Shown: in pieces, positions 7,514 through 16,594 of the stretch
Numbering within the stretch: the first letter of the stretch is position 1
Layout of the letters: every line of letters starts with the position of its first letter
Assembly (NCBI RefSeq): GCF_013778305.1
Contig: NZ_JACEIC010000002.1
Span: forward strand, 2,443,669-2,507,668
DNA: 64,000 nucleotides
Direction of reading: 5' to 3'
Origin: Nocardioides agri
Lineage (GTDB): Bacteria > Actinomycetota > Actinomycetes > Propionibacteriales > Nocardioidaceae
Notes under the pieces: model-generated
The model's database searches: none
What the model was told of the DNA's origin: nothing
What the model saw: only the letters and a program-made list of their open reading frames with translations
Position numbers and translations under genes: made by a program

Positions 7514-9139
7514 TCACACGTCGACCGACTCGGTGCCGCCCTCGCCGGCGTGCTGGTCGCCGGGCTCGCCCTCCTCGGCCGTCTCCGGCGGGCCCTCGGT
7601 GCGGGTCTCCTCCTCGTCGGTGGCGGCCATGATCGCCGCGATCTCCGCGCGGTCGGCCTCGGACGGGTAGCCCCAGCCCGGCTCGTAGCCGTAGATCTCG
7701 TGGAGCAGCCGCCCGTCGGCCAGGTTGTCGAGCACCTCGACGCTGTCCGGTCCGATGAGGGCGGGGTGCTCGACCCCGCAGGTCTCGGAGACCTTGAGCA
7801 GGTCGCGGCGCAGCGTCTTGACGTAGTTGGCGACCCGCTCGCCCTTCAGCACCGGGTCGAGGCCGTGCGCGAGCCAGGGGTTCTGGGTCGCGACGCCGGT
7901 CGGGCACTCGCCCGTGTGGCACTGCTGCGCCTGGACGCAGCCGACGGCCAGCATCGCCTCGCGGGCGACGTTGACGAGGTCCGCGCCGAGCGCGAAGGCG
8001 ACGACCGCGTTGTCGGGCAGCCCGAGCTTGCCCGAGCCGATGAACGTGACGTCCTCGTGCAGGCCGCGCCGCGCGAACTCGGCGTACGCGCGGGCGAAGC
8101 CGAGCCGGAACGGCAGCGACACCGCGTCGGTGAAGATCAGCGGCGACGCGCCGGTGCCGCCCTCGCCCCCGTCGATCGTCACGAAGTCGACACCCCGGTC
8201 GCCGCGCGCCATCGCCTCCGCCAGGTCCTCCCAGAACCCGAGGTCGCCGACGGCTGACTTGATGCCGACCGGCAGCCCGGTCTCGTCGGCCAGCAGCTCG
8301 ACGAAGTCGAGCAGGGAGTCGACGTCGTCGAACTCGGCGTGCCGCGACGGGCTCAGGCAGTCGACGCCCTCGGGCACCCCGCGGGTCTCGGCGATCTCGC
8401 GGGACACCTTCGGTCCGGGCAGGACGCCGCCGAGGCCGGGCTTCGCGCCCTGGCTGAGCTTGATCTCGAGCGCCCTGACCGGCGCTTCCGCGACGAGGTC
8501 CTTGAGCCGGGGGAGGCTGAACCGGCCGTCGTCGTCGCGGCAGCCGAAGTACGCCGTACCGATCTGGAAGACCAGGTCCGCGCCCTGGCGGTGGTACGGC
8601 GAGATCGCGCCCTCGCCGGTGTTGTGCAGGCACCCGGCGGCCGCCGCGCCGCGGTTGATCGCCTCGATCGCGTTGCCCGAGAGCGACCCGAAGCTCATCC
8701 CTGAGATGTTCACGACCGACTCCGGCCGGAACGCGTGCCGGCGGCCGCGCGGCCCGCCCAGCACCTTCGCCCCGGGCAGCCGCGCCTCCTGGCCGACGGC
8801 GCCGTGCGTCGGGTAGGCGCGACCGAACGTGCGGTGGTGGACGATCACGTTGCCGTCGCTGTGCTCGAGGTCGTTGTCGGTGCCGAACCCGAAGTAGTTG
8901 TTCTGCAGCTTCGCCGACGCGTAGACCCAGCGCCGCTGGTCACGGCTGAACGGGCGCTCCTCGTCGTTGCCCGCCACGATGTACTGCCGCAGCTCGGGCC
9001 CGATCCGCTCGAGCCAGAAGCGGGCGTGGCCGACGACGGGGAAGTTCCGCAGGATCGCGTGGCGCTTCTGCGCCAGGTCGTGGGCGGCCACCGCGCCGAG
9101 GGCGGCAGCCGGGATGGCGGCAACCAGGCTCTTCCTCAT
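7514..9139 (-). CDS. FMN-binding glutamate-synthase-family protein (GltB central-domain-like)
   Basis: The 541-residue protein begins with a hydrophobic helix (residues about 4-20, rich in alanine) and then shows the glutamate synthase FMN/central barrel: VNISGMSFGSLSGNAIEAINRGA, NTGEGAISPYH, IDGGEGGTGASP. It has the iron-sulfur-type cysteines in GCVQAQQCHTGECPTGVATQNP. The amidotransferase domain of true glutamate synthase is absent. It therefore belongs to the stand-alone 'FMN-binding glutamate synthase family', a membrane-associated or soluble oxidoreductase of uncertain reaction. The C-terminal tail is acidic (EEEETRTEGPPETAEEGEPG). It is transcribed alone and faces the hydrolase gene across the palindrome. 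Confidence 0.9.
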   Translation of the reverse strand: MRKSLVAAIPAAALGAVAAHDLAQKRHAILRNFPVVGHARFWLERIGPELRQYIVAGNDEERPFSRDQRRWVYASAKLQNNYFGFGTDNDLEHSDGNVIVHHRTFGRAYPTHGAVGQEARLPGAKVLGGPRGRRHAFRPESVVNISGMSFGSLSGNAIEAINRGAAAAGCLHNTGEGAISPYHRQGADLVFQIGTAYFGCRDDDGRFSLPRLKDLVAEAPVRALEIKLSQGAKPGLGGVLPGPKVSREIAETRGVPEGVDCLSPSRHAEFDDVDSLLDFVELLADETGLPVGIKSAVGDLGFWEDLAEAMARGDRGVDFVTIDGGEGGTGASPLIFTDAVSLPFRLGFARAYAEFARRGLHEDVTFIGSGKLGLPDNAVVAFALGADLVNVAREAMLAVGCVQAQQCHTGECPTGVATQNPWLAHGLDPVLKGERVANYVKTLRRDLLKVSETCGVEHPALIGPDSVEVLDNLADGRLLHEIYGYEPGWGYPSEADRAEIAAIMAATDEEETRTEGPPETAEEGEPGDQHAGEGGTESVDV

Positions 9140-9195
9140 GATCGGGCCGTACCCGGAGAGGCCCAGGGCTACCCGGCGTGGGTCATGATCGAAGG

Positions 9196-10500
9196 ATGCT
9201 CGACCGCTGGCGACGACGACTGGGACGTGAGGCCCGGCGACTGCGCAGGGAGTGGCGCAGCGCGGCCGCGTGGTCGGCGCGCATCACCGTCGCGGCGGTG
9301 ACGAGCTACGTCGTCGCGGTGCTGATCTTCCCCGGCACCGAGCCGCTGCTGGCACCGCTGACCGCCATGCTGGTCGTCCAGGTCACGCCCGTGTCCCTGC
9401 TGAGCAGCGGCCTGGACCGGGTGGTCGCGGTGGTCGCCGGCGTGGCGCTGGCGGTCGTGTTCGCCACCGCGGTGCCTCTGGAGTGGTGGAGCCTGGGCCT
9501 GCTGATCTTCGTCTCGATCACGCTCGGGCAGGTGCTGCGGCTGCGGGACAACCTGCTCGAGGTCCCGATCAGCGCCATGCTCGTGCTGGGCGTCGGGGCC
9601 CTGGGGGCTGAGGCCGCTGCTGGCCAGCGGATCGCCGAGACGCTCGTGGGCGCCGCGGTCGGCGTCGCCGCCAACCTGGCCGTCCCGCCCCGGGTGCCGA
9701 CCTCCGACGCCGGCCGAGAGATCGAGTCCCTCGCCGACGCCGTCGCCGGTCTCCTGCGCCGCTCGGCCGACGCGCTCGAGCGGCTGGTCGCGGACGGCGA
9801 GCCGGTCGGCGCCGCCGCCGAGGCGTGGCTCGGCGACGCCCGGCGCATCACCCACCACGACGTGCCGCGCGTGGGCGCGGCCCTGCTGCGCGCCGAGCAG
9901 GGCAGGCGGCTCAACGTGCGTGCCGTGGGCCGGCCCGACCTCGGCCCCGGGCTCCGGCATGGGCTGGAGTCGCTCGAGCACACCGCTCTCGCGGTCCGCT
10001 CGATGTACCGCGGGCTGGCCGACGCGACGACCGGGGACCCGGCGTGGCTGGCGGAGGAGGGCGCCTCCGACGTGCTGCTCGGCCTCGTCCAGACCTTCCG
10101 TGAGCTGGCTGCGGCGGTCGACGCGTTCGGCGAGCTCGTGCGGCTCGAGGCGGCGCCGGTCAGCGAGCTGAAGTCGGCGGACTTCGCCGAGCTGCGCCAC
10201 GCCATGGACGGGCTGCCCGAGGCCCGCAGCCGCCTCGAGGAGCTCGGCGCGGCCACCAGCGACCCGGACCTCCTCGAGCTGCAGGCGACCGTGCTCGCGA
10301 CGGTGCGCAGGGTGCAGCGCGAGCTCGACCTCGAGCAGCGGGTCCGCCGCCAGCTCCAGCTGGGCCGTCCGCACCGCCCCCGACCGGCGCCTCTGCGGCC
10401 GCGGCCGAGCCGGCGTCGTCCGACATCGCCCGGGCTGGACCCCACGCTGGCCCCGGACGCCGAGACGATCCGGATGCCGCAGATCACCGACGAGGAGTGA
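9196..10500 (+). CDS. FUSC/aromatic-acid-exporter-like membrane protein
   Basis: This is a 434-residue integral membrane protein. The first ~165 residues contain about six hydrophobic segments beginning ARITVAAVTSYVVAVLIF, with a PLTAMLVVQ stretch typical of the FUSC (fusaric acid resistance/aromatic acid exporter) N-terminal module. The remainder is a long soluble alpha-helical region rich in Glu/Arg/Leu. The basic C-terminus has an RPHRPRPAPLRPRPSRRRP run. The ATG at 9196 is favoured over an upstream GTG because CATGAT precedes it by six bases (leaderless pattern) and GAAGG is adjacent. It probably exports small aromatic or amphipathic compounds, but no substrate evidence exists here. Confidence 0.78.
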   Translation: MLDRWRRRLGREARRLRREWRSAAAWSARITVAAVTSYVVAVLIFPGTEPLLAPLTAMLVVQVTPVSLLSSGLDRVVAVVAGVALAVVFATAVPLEWWSLGLLIFVSITLGQVLRLRDNLLEVPISAMLVLGVGALGAEAAAGQRIAETLVGAAVGVAANLAVPPRVPTSDAGREIESLADAVAGLLRRSADALERLVADGEPVGAAAEAWLGDARRITHHDVPRVGAALLRAEQGRRLNVRAVGRPDLGPGLRHGLESLEHTALAVRSMYRGLADATTGDPAWLAEEGASDVLLGLVQTFRELAAAVDAFGELVRLEAAPVSELKSADFAELRHAMDGLPEARSRLEELGAATSDPDLLELQATVLATVRRVQRELDLEQRVRRQLQLGRPHRPRPAPLRPRPSRRRPTSPGLDPTLAPDAETIRMPQITDEE

Positions 10501-10519
10501 TCAGCCGGCCCCCGCTCCG

Positions 10520-10582
10520 CGTCGAGTGACGCCGCCTGGCCCTTGTGCACAGGATGTGAGGGCCGGCTCGCGTCGCTCGACG
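10520..10582. repeat. Structured intergenic inverted repeat, copy B of the GTCGAGTGACG family
   Basis: Arms CGTCGAGTGACG (10520-10531) and CGTCGCTCGACG (10571-10582) are inverted repeats with one mismatch, and the left arm is identical to copy A at 3911-3922. An inner GGCC-rich pair is also present. It lies between the convergent FUSC and lacI-type genes and may serve as a bidirectional terminator. Confidence 0.6.
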
Positions 10583-10593
10583 GTGAACAGCCG

Positions 10594-11607
10594 TCAGCCC
10601 AGCGTCGACGCCCGCGCCACCAGCTCGGGGGTGAAGAGCACCTGCCGGTGGGTGTGGTCGGGGTTGCCGGCCTCGTCGAGCACGAGCTCGGCGGCGGTCC
10701 GGCCGAGCAGCTGCCGGGGCTGCCGAACCGAGGTGAGGGGTACGGCGGCCGCGGCCGCGAAGTCGATGTCGTCGTAGCCGACGATCGCGAGCTCGCCGGG
10801 CACGCGGACGCCGGAGGAGATCGCGTGCTGGAGCAGGCCGAGCGCGAGGAGGTCGTTGGCGCAGAAGACCGCGGTCGGGCGCCGCCGGGCCGGGAGGCCG
10901 GCCAGCCGAGCACCGGCCTCGCGGCCCTCGGCCACGGAGAGCTCCGAGGTCTCGATCGCCACGAGCGCGTCGGCCGGCCGGCCGGCGGCGGCCCACGCCT
11001 CGCGGGCCCCCTCGTGGCGGTCGCGCACCTGGCCGAGGTGCGCCGGGCCGCCGACGTACGCGACCCGGGTGTGCCCGCGGTCGATCAGGTGCTCGACGGC
11101 CAGGCGGCCGCCGAGCACGTCGTCGACCGCGACCGAGCAGAAGGACTGGTCGGCGCGGGTGCGGTCGACGACCACGACCGGCGTGCCGCGCCGGGCGACC
11201 TCGTCGAGGGCGGGGGAGTCGGGGTCGACCGGGGTGACCAGGATCCCCTGCACCCGCTGCTGCTCCAGCAGCGCGAGGTGGGAGAGCTCCCGGGTCGCGG
11301 AGTTGCGGCTGTTGCAGAGCACCAGCGACAGGTCGGCGGTCTCGGCCGCGGCGTCGATGCCCGACGCCACGTCGGTGAAGAAGGGGTTGCTGGCGTCGAG
11401 CATCACGTAGGCCAGGGTCCGGCTGGTCCCGGCGCGCAGCTGGCGGGCCGACTCGTTGCGCACGAAGCCCAGGTCGGCCATCGCCTTGAGCACCCGCTCG
11501 CGGGTCTCCGGGCTGACCCGGTCGGGCCGGTTGAGCACGTTGGAGACCGTGCCGAGCGAGACGCCGGCGGCCGCGGCGACGTCCTTGACCGAAGCGCTCC
11601 GGGGCAC
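10594..11607 (-). CDS. LacI-family transcriptional regulator, probable rhamnose repressor
   Basis: The gene encodes 337 residues. The helix-turn-helix SVKDVAAAAGVSLGTVSNVLNR is at the N-terminus, followed by the hinge and a periplasmic-binding-protein-like effector domain (TLAYVMLDASNPFF, then AIVGYDDIDFAAAA). The frame is open 39 codons further upstream, but the GTG at 11607 is chosen: it directly precedes PRSASVKDVA and has a strong AGGAGGG ribosome site. It is divergent from the rhamnose ABC transporter operon, whose promoter region contains a LacI-type palindrome. The likely effector is L-rhamnose or a pathway intermediate. The LacI family, rather than AraC or DeoR, is common for rhamnose control in actinobacteria. 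Confidence 0.88.
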   Translation of the reverse strand: MPRSASVKDVAAAAGVSLGTVSNVLNRPDRVSPETRERVLKAMADLGFVRNESARQLRAGTSRTLAYVMLDASNPFFTDVASGIDAAAETADLSLVLCNSRNSATRELSHLALLEQQRVQGILVTPVDPDSPALDEVARRGTPVVVVDRTRADQSFCSVAVDDVLGGRLAVEHLIDRGHTRVAYVGGPAHLGQVRDRHEGAREAWAAAGRPADALVAIETSELSVAEGREAGARLAGLPARRRPTAVFCANDLLALGLLQHAISSGVRVPGELAIVGYDDIDFAAAAAVPLTSVRQPRQLLGRTAAELVLDEAGNPDHTHRQVLFTPELVARASTLG

Positions 11608-11701
11608 GAGCCCTCCTCTCGATGAAACGATCAAGGGACAGCGTAGGGCCAGTCGCGACCAGGTGATCGCGATTCGTCCCGAAGAGATTCCCGCCCAGCT
11701 C

Positions 11702-11731
11702 TTGACTCCTGTGACAGCCGTCACCTACCGT
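11702..11731 (+). promoter_or_regulatory. Promoter of the rhamnose operon (-35 TTGACT, -10 TACCGT)
   Basis: TTGACT at 11702-11707 and TACCGT at 11726-11731 are separated by 18 bases, fitting a housekeeping-sigma promoter. It points into the ABC transporter operon whose first start is at 11780. The CRP-like box lies inside the spacer and the LacI-like palindrome just downstream. Confidence 0.5.
11710..11725. promoter_or_regulatory. CRP/GlxR-like box in the rhamnose promoter
   Basis: TGTGA-CAGCCG-TCACC matches the CRP/GlxR consensus TGTGA-N6-TCACA at nine of ten defined positions. It occupies the spacer between the -35 and -10 boxes. Binding there would more likely repress than activate. Confidence 0.5.
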
Positions 11732-11744
11732 CCCTGTCGTCAGG

Positions 11745-11758
11745 TTGAAACCTTTCAA
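11745..11758. promoter_or_regulatory. Putative LacI-family operator
   Basis: TTGAAACCTTTCAA has 6-base inverted arms around a CC centre, close to the TGAAACGTTTCA-type sites of LacI regulators. It sits about 14 bases after the predicted -10 box, where repressor binding would block transcription. A related half-site TGAAACG occurs near 11624, in front of the repressor gene. Confidence 0.6.
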
Positions 11759-11779
11759 TCCGCATCAAGGAGTTCCGGT

Positions 11780-13327
11780 ATGGCTGCACCCGAGGGAGTC
11801 GCCCTCGAGCTGCACGACGTCGCGAAGTCGTTCGGTTCAGTCGTCGCGCTGCGCTCCGGCAGCCTGACGGTCTCGCCCGGATCGATCCACGCCCTGGTCG
11901 GGGAGAACGGCGCCGGCAAGTCGACGCTGGTCAAGATCGTGGCCGGCGTGCACCGCCGCGACGCGGGTGTGTTCCGCCTCCACGGCGCGGACGTCGACTT
12001 CGGCTCGACCGCCGAGTCCAAGGCCTCCGGCGTCGCGGTGATCTACCAGGAGCCGACGCTCTTCCCGGACCTCTCGGTCACCGAGAACATCTTCATGGGC
12101 CGCCAGCCGCTCGGCCGCGCCCGCCGCATCGACCGGGCCGCGATGTACGCCGAGGCCGAGCGCCTCTTCGACCGGCTCGGCGTCCACATCGACCCGCGGC
12201 GCCCCGCGCAGGGTCTCTCGATCGCCGACCAGCAGATCATCGAGATCGCCAAGGCGATCTCCCTCGACGCCAGCGTCCTCATCATGGACGAGCCCACCGC
12301 GGCGCTCTCCGGCGTCGAGGTCGAGCGGCTGTTCGCCGTCGCCCGCAGCCTGCGCGACGAGGGTCGGGCGCTGGTGTTCATCTCCCACCGCTTCGACGAG
12401 GTCTTCGACCTCTGCGACACCGTCACCGTGATGCGCGACGGTGACTACGTCTCGACCGACGCCGTCGCCGACACCTCGATCGACCAGATCGTGTCGCGCA
12501 TGGTCGGCCGCGAGGTCGCCGAGCTCTTCCCGAAGACGCCCGCCGAGATCGGCGACGTGGTGCTCGAGGTCGAGGGCCTCTCCTCGCTGGGCACCTTCCA
12601 CGACGTGTCGTTCTCGGTGCGCGCCGGCGAGATCGTCGGCCTCGCCGGACTCGTCGGCGCCGGCCGCAGCGAGATCGCCCGGGCCGTCTTCGGCGTCGAC
12701 AGGTACGACGAGGGCGCGGTGCGCCTCGCGGGCAGGCCGGTACCGGCTCGCTCGCCGCGGGCCGCGATCCGCGCCGGCATGGCGTTCGTCCCCGAGGACC
12801 GCCGCAAGCAGGGCCTGGTGACCGACGCCTCGGTCGCCCGCAACGTGGCCGCGGTGATCCGCCGCGGGCTCACCCGTGCCGGCGTCCTCACCAACCGCGA
12901 CGAGAACCGCGCCGCCGGCCCGTGGGCCGCCAAGCTCGAGGTCAAGACCAGCGCGCTCGACATGCACGCCACCACGATGAGCGGCGGCAACCAGCAGAAG
13001 GTCGTGCTCGCCAAGTGGCTCGCCACCGAGCCCCGGCTGCTCATCATCGACGAGCCCACCCGGGGCATCGACGTCGGCACCAAGGCCGAGGTGCACCGGC
13101 TGCTCTCCGACCTGGCCGGCCAGGGCCTGGCGATCCTGATGATCTCCTCCGAGCTGCCGGAGGTGCTCGGCATGGCCGACCGCGTGCTGGTCGTCTGCGA
13201 GGGCCGGATCACCGCGGAGCTCTCCCGCGAGGAGGCCACCCCCGAGGCGGTCATGCACGCCGCCACCGCCAACGTCACCCACACCGGTGAGCTGCACCCC
13301 ACCGAGACCCAGGAGGTCACGGCATGA
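11780..13327 (+). CDS. Rhamnose ABC transporter ATP-binding protein (duplicated ATPase)
   Basis: The 515-residue protein has two ABC cassettes, as in RbsA/RhaT-type sugar importers. The first has Walker A GENGAGKST and a D-loop region MDEPTAALSG. The second has the usual degenerate Walker A GLVGAGRSE, signature MSGGNQQKVVLAKWL and IDEPTRGIDVGTK. The ATG at 11780 follows an AAGGAG site and gives the normal family N-terminus; the longer open frame crosses the promoter and is not used. It energises uptake together with the two permeases and lipoprotein that follow. The ATGA overlap with the next gene indicates coupling. Confidence 0.92.
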   Translation: MAAPEGVALELHDVAKSFGSVVALRSGSLTVSPGSIHALVGENGAGKSTLVKIVAGVHRRDAGVFRLHGADVDFGSTAESKASGVAVIYQEPTLFPDLSVTENIFMGRQPLGRARRIDRAAMYAEAERLFDRLGVHIDPRRPAQGLSIADQQIIEIAKAISLDASVLIMDEPTAALSGVEVERLFAVARSLRDEGRALVFISHRFDEVFDLCDTVTVMRDGDYVSTDAVADTSIDQIVSRMVGREVAELFPKTPAEIGDVVLEVEGLSSLGTFHDVSFSVRAGEIVGLAGLVGAGRSEIARAVFGVDRYDEGAVRLAGRPVPARSPRAAIRAGMAFVPEDRRKQGLVTDASVARNVAAVIRRGLTRAGVLTNRDENRAAGPWAAKLEVKTSALDMHATTMSGGNQQKVVLAKWLATEPRLLIIDEPTRGIDVGTKAEVHRLLSDLAGQGLAILMISSELPEVLGMADRVLVVCEGRITAELSREEATPEAVMHAATANVTHTGELHPTETQEVTA

Positions 13328-14370
13328 GCGACACGCTCCTGGTCGAGCCGAGCGCGGTCTCGCCGACCAAACGGATCGTCGGCGAGCTGCTGCGCTCGCG
13401 CGAGATCGCGGTCGGCGCGGTCTTCGTGCTCGTGGTCGCGCTGACCACGATCAAGAGCCCGAGCTTCCTGTTCAGCCACGACGGCTGGCGCGACCTGCTG
13501 CTCACGCCCTGCCTGCTGCTGATCCTCGCGGTCGGCCAGACGGTCGTGATCATCACCCGCAACGTCGACCTGTCCGTGGGCTCGACGCTCGGCCTCACGG
13601 CGTACTTCACCGGCAAGCTCTTCAGCGACCACCCCGGCATCCCGATCGTCGCCGTCTTCGTGCTCGGCCTGCTCTTCGGCGCCGCGCTCGGGCTCGTCAA
13701 CGGCCTGCTGGTCTCGATCTTCCGGGTGCCCGCGCTCGTCATCACGCTCGGCACGCTCTACATCTACCGCGGGATCTTCCTGACCTGGGCCGGCAGCGAC
13801 CGGATCAACGCCGGCGACATGCCCAAGGACTTCCTCGCGCTCGGCACGAAGACGATCCTCACGATCCCGGTGCTCACCATCATCGGCCTGGTCGTGCTCG
13901 CCGCGGTCGGCCACTACCTCTACACCGCCCGTGGCGGACGCGAGCTCTACGCGATCGGCTCCGACCCCGACGCCGCCGTGCTCTACGGCCTCCCGGTCAG
14001 CAAGCGGATCGTCGGTGCGTTCGTCCTCTGCGGTGCGCTCGCCGGCCTGGCCGGCGTCGTCTACACCGCCCGCTACGGCACGGTGAGCTCCAACGCCGGC
14101 CTCGGCATGGAGCTCCAGGCGGTCGGCGCCGCGGTCATCGGCGGCGTCGCGATCTTCGGCGGCTCCGGCACCGTATGGGGCGCCGCGATCGGCGCCTTCC
14201 TGCTGGTCACGATCAACCGTGCGCTCCCGGTCGTCGGCATCTCCGACTTCTGGCAGCGGGCCGTCGTCGGCGCGCTGATCATCGCGGCCGTCGTGCTCGA
14301 CCGGTTCTTCTCCGCCCGTCAGGAGCGCCGCCTCGTCGCCGCCCGTGAAGAGATGAGGAACGCTCGATGA
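13324..14370 (+). CDS. Rhamnose ABC transporter permease (first)
   Basis: This 348-residue inner-membrane permease of the branched sugar (RbsC-like) family has about nine to ten hydrophobic segments. It shows the family signature TRNVDLSVGSTLGLTAY and the later GGVAIFGGSGTVWGAAIGAF. It forms the translocation channel with the second permease encoded next. Both ends overlap neighbouring genes by four bases (ATGA), giving strict co-translation. The assignment to rhamnose comes from operon context with mutarotase, isomerase and kinase rather than from the permease itself. Confidence 0.9.
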   Translation: MSDTLLVEPSAVSPTKRIVGELLRSREIAVGAVFVLVVALTTIKSPSFLFSHDGWRDLLLTPCLLLILAVGQTVVIITRNVDLSVGSTLGLTAYFTGKLFSDHPGIPIVAVFVLGLLFGAALGLVNGLLVSIFRVPALVITLGTLYIYRGIFLTWAGSDRINAGDMPKDFLALGTKTILTIPVLTIIGLVVLAAVGHYLYTARGGRELYAIGSDPDAAVLYGLPVSKRIVGAFVLCGALAGLAGVVYTARYGTVSSNAGLGMELQAVGAAVIGGVAIFGGSGTVWGAAIGAFLLVTINRALPVVGISDFWQRAVVGALIIAAVVLDRFFSARQERRLVAAREEMRNAR

Positions 14371-15434
14371 GCACCGCGACCCTGGACCGTCCCGACCGCG
14401 CGGTCCGCACCTACCCGGCGTACTCCAAGCCGCTGTGGCGCCGTGCGCTGCTGACCCGCGAGTTCGCGGTGATCGCGACCGTTGTCGCCGTGGTCTTCTA
14501 CTCCAACGCCAACGTGCCGAACTTCGACGGCCCGCTGACGATGTACTACCTCTTCCTCGACATCGCCCCGATCCTGCTGATCGCGCTGCCGATGACGATG
14601 ATCATCATCACCGGCGAGATCGACCTGTCGGTGGCGAGCGTGATGGGCCTGTCCAGCGCGCTGATCGGCGTCCTGCATGCGGACGCGGGCCTCTCGATCC
14701 CGGTCGCGGCGGTCCTCGCGATCGCGATCGGAGCGGTGTGCGGTGCGTTCAACGGCTTCCTCGTCGCGTACGTCGGCCTCCCGTCGCTGGCCGTCACGAT
14801 CGGGACGCTCGCGCTCTACCGCGGCATCGCCGTGGGCCTCCTCGGCACCAAGGCGATCACCGACTTCCCCGAGGAGTGGACCGACCTCGCCAAGGAGCGG
14901 ATCTTCGGGGACGGGACCAGCTACCCGACGATCCTGATCCCCTTCGTCGTCCTGCTGGTGATCTTCGTCTGGCTCCTGCACTTCTCGGCCTTCGGTCGCG
15001 GCGTCTACGAGATCGGGCTCAACGACGAGGCGGCGCACTTCAGCGGCGTCGACGTCGAGCGCACCAAGCTGCTGCTGTTCGTGCTCTCCGGCGCGGTCTC
15101 GGCGTTCGCCGGCCTCTACTTCACGCTGCGCTTCGGCAGCGCCCGCGGCGACAACGCGAACGGGCTGGAGCTCCAGGTGATCGCGGCGGTGCTGCTCGGC
15201 GGCGTCTCGATCTTCGGTGGGCGCGGCGCCCTGCACGGCGTGATCGCCGGTGTCGTCCTCATCGGCGTCATCTCCAGCGCGATGCGGCTGCAGGGCGAGA
15301 CCGTCAACGTCATCAACATCGTGATCGGCGCGCTGCTCGTGTTCTCCGTGATCGCGACGACCCTCCTCGGCTGGGCGCAGGCGTTCCTCGCCCACCGCCG
15401 AGCACCAGCACCCCGTCCGGGCGCCACGCCCTGA
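14367..15434 (+). CDS. Rhamnose ABC transporter permease (second)
   Basis: This 355-residue permease is paralogous to the preceding gene, with TGEIDLSVASVMGLSSALIG in the position of the first permease's signature and GGVSIFGGRGALHG near the C-terminus. Heterodimeric permeases of this kind are the rule in RhaSTPQ-type transporters. The start overlaps the previous stop (ATGA). It ends in a proline/alanine-rich cytoplasmic tail. The gene is followed by an 88-base gap before the binding-protein gene. Confidence 0.9.
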   Translation: MSTATLDRPDRAVRTYPAYSKPLWRRALLTREFAVIATVVAVVFYSNANVPNFDGPLTMYYLFLDIAPILLIALPMTMIIITGEIDLSVASVMGLSSALIGVLHADAGLSIPVAAVLAIAIGAVCGAFNGFLVAYVGLPSLAVTIGTLALYRGIAVGLLGTKAITDFPEEWTDLAKERIFGDGTSYPTILIPFVVLLVIFVWLLHFSAFGRGVYEIGLNDEAAHFSGVDVERTKLLLFVLSGAVSAFAGLYFTLRFGSARGDNANGLELQVIAAVLLGGVSIFGGRGALHGVIAGVVLIGVISSAMRLQGETVNVINIVIGALLVFSVIATTLLGWAQAFLAHRRAPAPRPGATP

Positions 15435-15522
15435 CGGGTCTCGGGACAGACCAGCCCGCTTGCAGGCGGCGGCTGACACCAGGCACCACCACAACAAGTT
15501 GCACCAACGAAAGGTGAGCACC

Positions 15523-16569
15523 ATGAAGATCCGGAACCGGCGGGTCTCCGCCCTGGCTGCGGTGACGCTCGTCGCCAGCCTGGCCCTGACCGCCTGCGGC
15601 GGCGACGACAGCGACAGCGGCGACGACAGCAGCGGCAGCAGCGGTGGTGGCGGCGACGCCACCAGCGTCACGTTCCTGCCGAAGAACCTCGGCAACCCCT
15701 ACTTCGACACCAGCAGCAAGGGTGGCAAGGCCGCGGTCGACGAGTTCGGCGGCACGTTCGAGGAGGTCGGCCCGGACACCGCGTCCCCGGACGCCCAGGT
15801 GCAGTTCATCAACACCGCCGCGCAGCAGGGTGTCAACGCCCTCGTCGTCTCGGCCAACGACCCCGAGGCCATCTGCGACGCGCTCGACGAGGCCAGCTCC
15901 GCCGGCACCAAGATCGTCACCTTCGACTCCGACACCAACCCGGAGTGCCGCGACCTCTTCATCAACCAGGCGACCGCCGAGGGCATCGCGAAGGCGCAGG
16001 TGGACTTGATCGCCGAGCAGATCGGCGACGCCGGCGAGGTCGCGATCCTGTCGGCCGCGGCCAACGCGACCAACCAGAACGCCTGGATCGAGATGATGGA
16101 GGCGGACCTCAAGGAGAACCACCCCGACATCAAGCTCGTCGACACCGTCTACGGCGACGACGACGACCAGACGTCGTTCGACAAGACCGCGGCGCTCCTG
16201 CAGTCCCACCCGGACCTCAAGGGCATCATCTCGCCGACCACCGTCGGCATCGCCGCCGCGGCGCGCTACCTGTCGACGTCCGACTTCAAGGGCAAGGTCT
16301 CGCTGACCGGCCTCGGCACGCCGAACCAGATGCGCGAGTACGTCAAGGACGGCACCGTCACCGCGTTCGCGCTGTGGAACCCGGAGGACCTGGGCTACCT
16401 CGCGGCGTACGCCGCCAAGGCGCTCGTCGACGGCGACATCAGCGGTGAGGAGGGCGACACCTTCGAGGCCGGCAAGCTCGGCGAGTTCACCGTCGACGCC
16501 GACGCCACCGTGCTCCTCGGTGAGCCCTACGTGTTCAACGCCGACAACATCGACGACTTCGACTTCTGA
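15523..16569 (+). CDS. rhaS: Rhamnose ABC transporter substrate-binding lipoprotein
   Basis: The 348-residue lipoprotein has an N-terminal signal MKIRNRRVSALAAV... followed by lipobox LALTAC (Cys about 26). A flexible Asp/Ser/Gly linker of about 20 residues precedes the periplasmic-binding-protein fold, which starts VTFLPKNLGNPYFD, the hallmark of rhamnose/ribose-type receptors. It is anchored outside the membrane and delivers sugar to the permeases. The ATG start has a GAAAGGTGAG ribosome site 5-6 bases upstream. A strong hairpin immediately after the gene may protect this mRNA segment, consistent with a binding protein made in excess. Confidence 0.92.
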   Translation: MKIRNRRVSALAAVTLVASLALTACGGDDSDSGDDSSGSSGGGGDATSVTFLPKNLGNPYFDTSSKGGKAAVDEFGGTFEEVGPDTASPDAQVQFINTAAQQGVNALVVSANDPEAICDALDEASSAGTKIVTFDSDTNPECRDLFINQATAEGIAKAQVDLIAEQIGDAGEVAILSAAANATNQNAWIEMMEADLKENHPDIKLVDTVYGDDDDQTSFDKTAALLQSHPDLKGIISPTTVGIAAAARYLSTSDFKGKVSLTGLGTPNQMREYVKDGTVTAFALWNPEDLGYLAAYAAKALVDGDISGEEGDTFEAGKLGEFTVDADATVLLGEPYVFNADNIDDFDF

Positions 16570-16594
16570 GCCGCAGCACGAGTCGAAGCTCACC

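Noticed and set aside
11608..11724. Upstream extension of the LacI-type regulator
   Set aside because: It crosses the divergent promoter region. The GTG at 11607 with AGGAGGG and the HTH immediately following is a better start.
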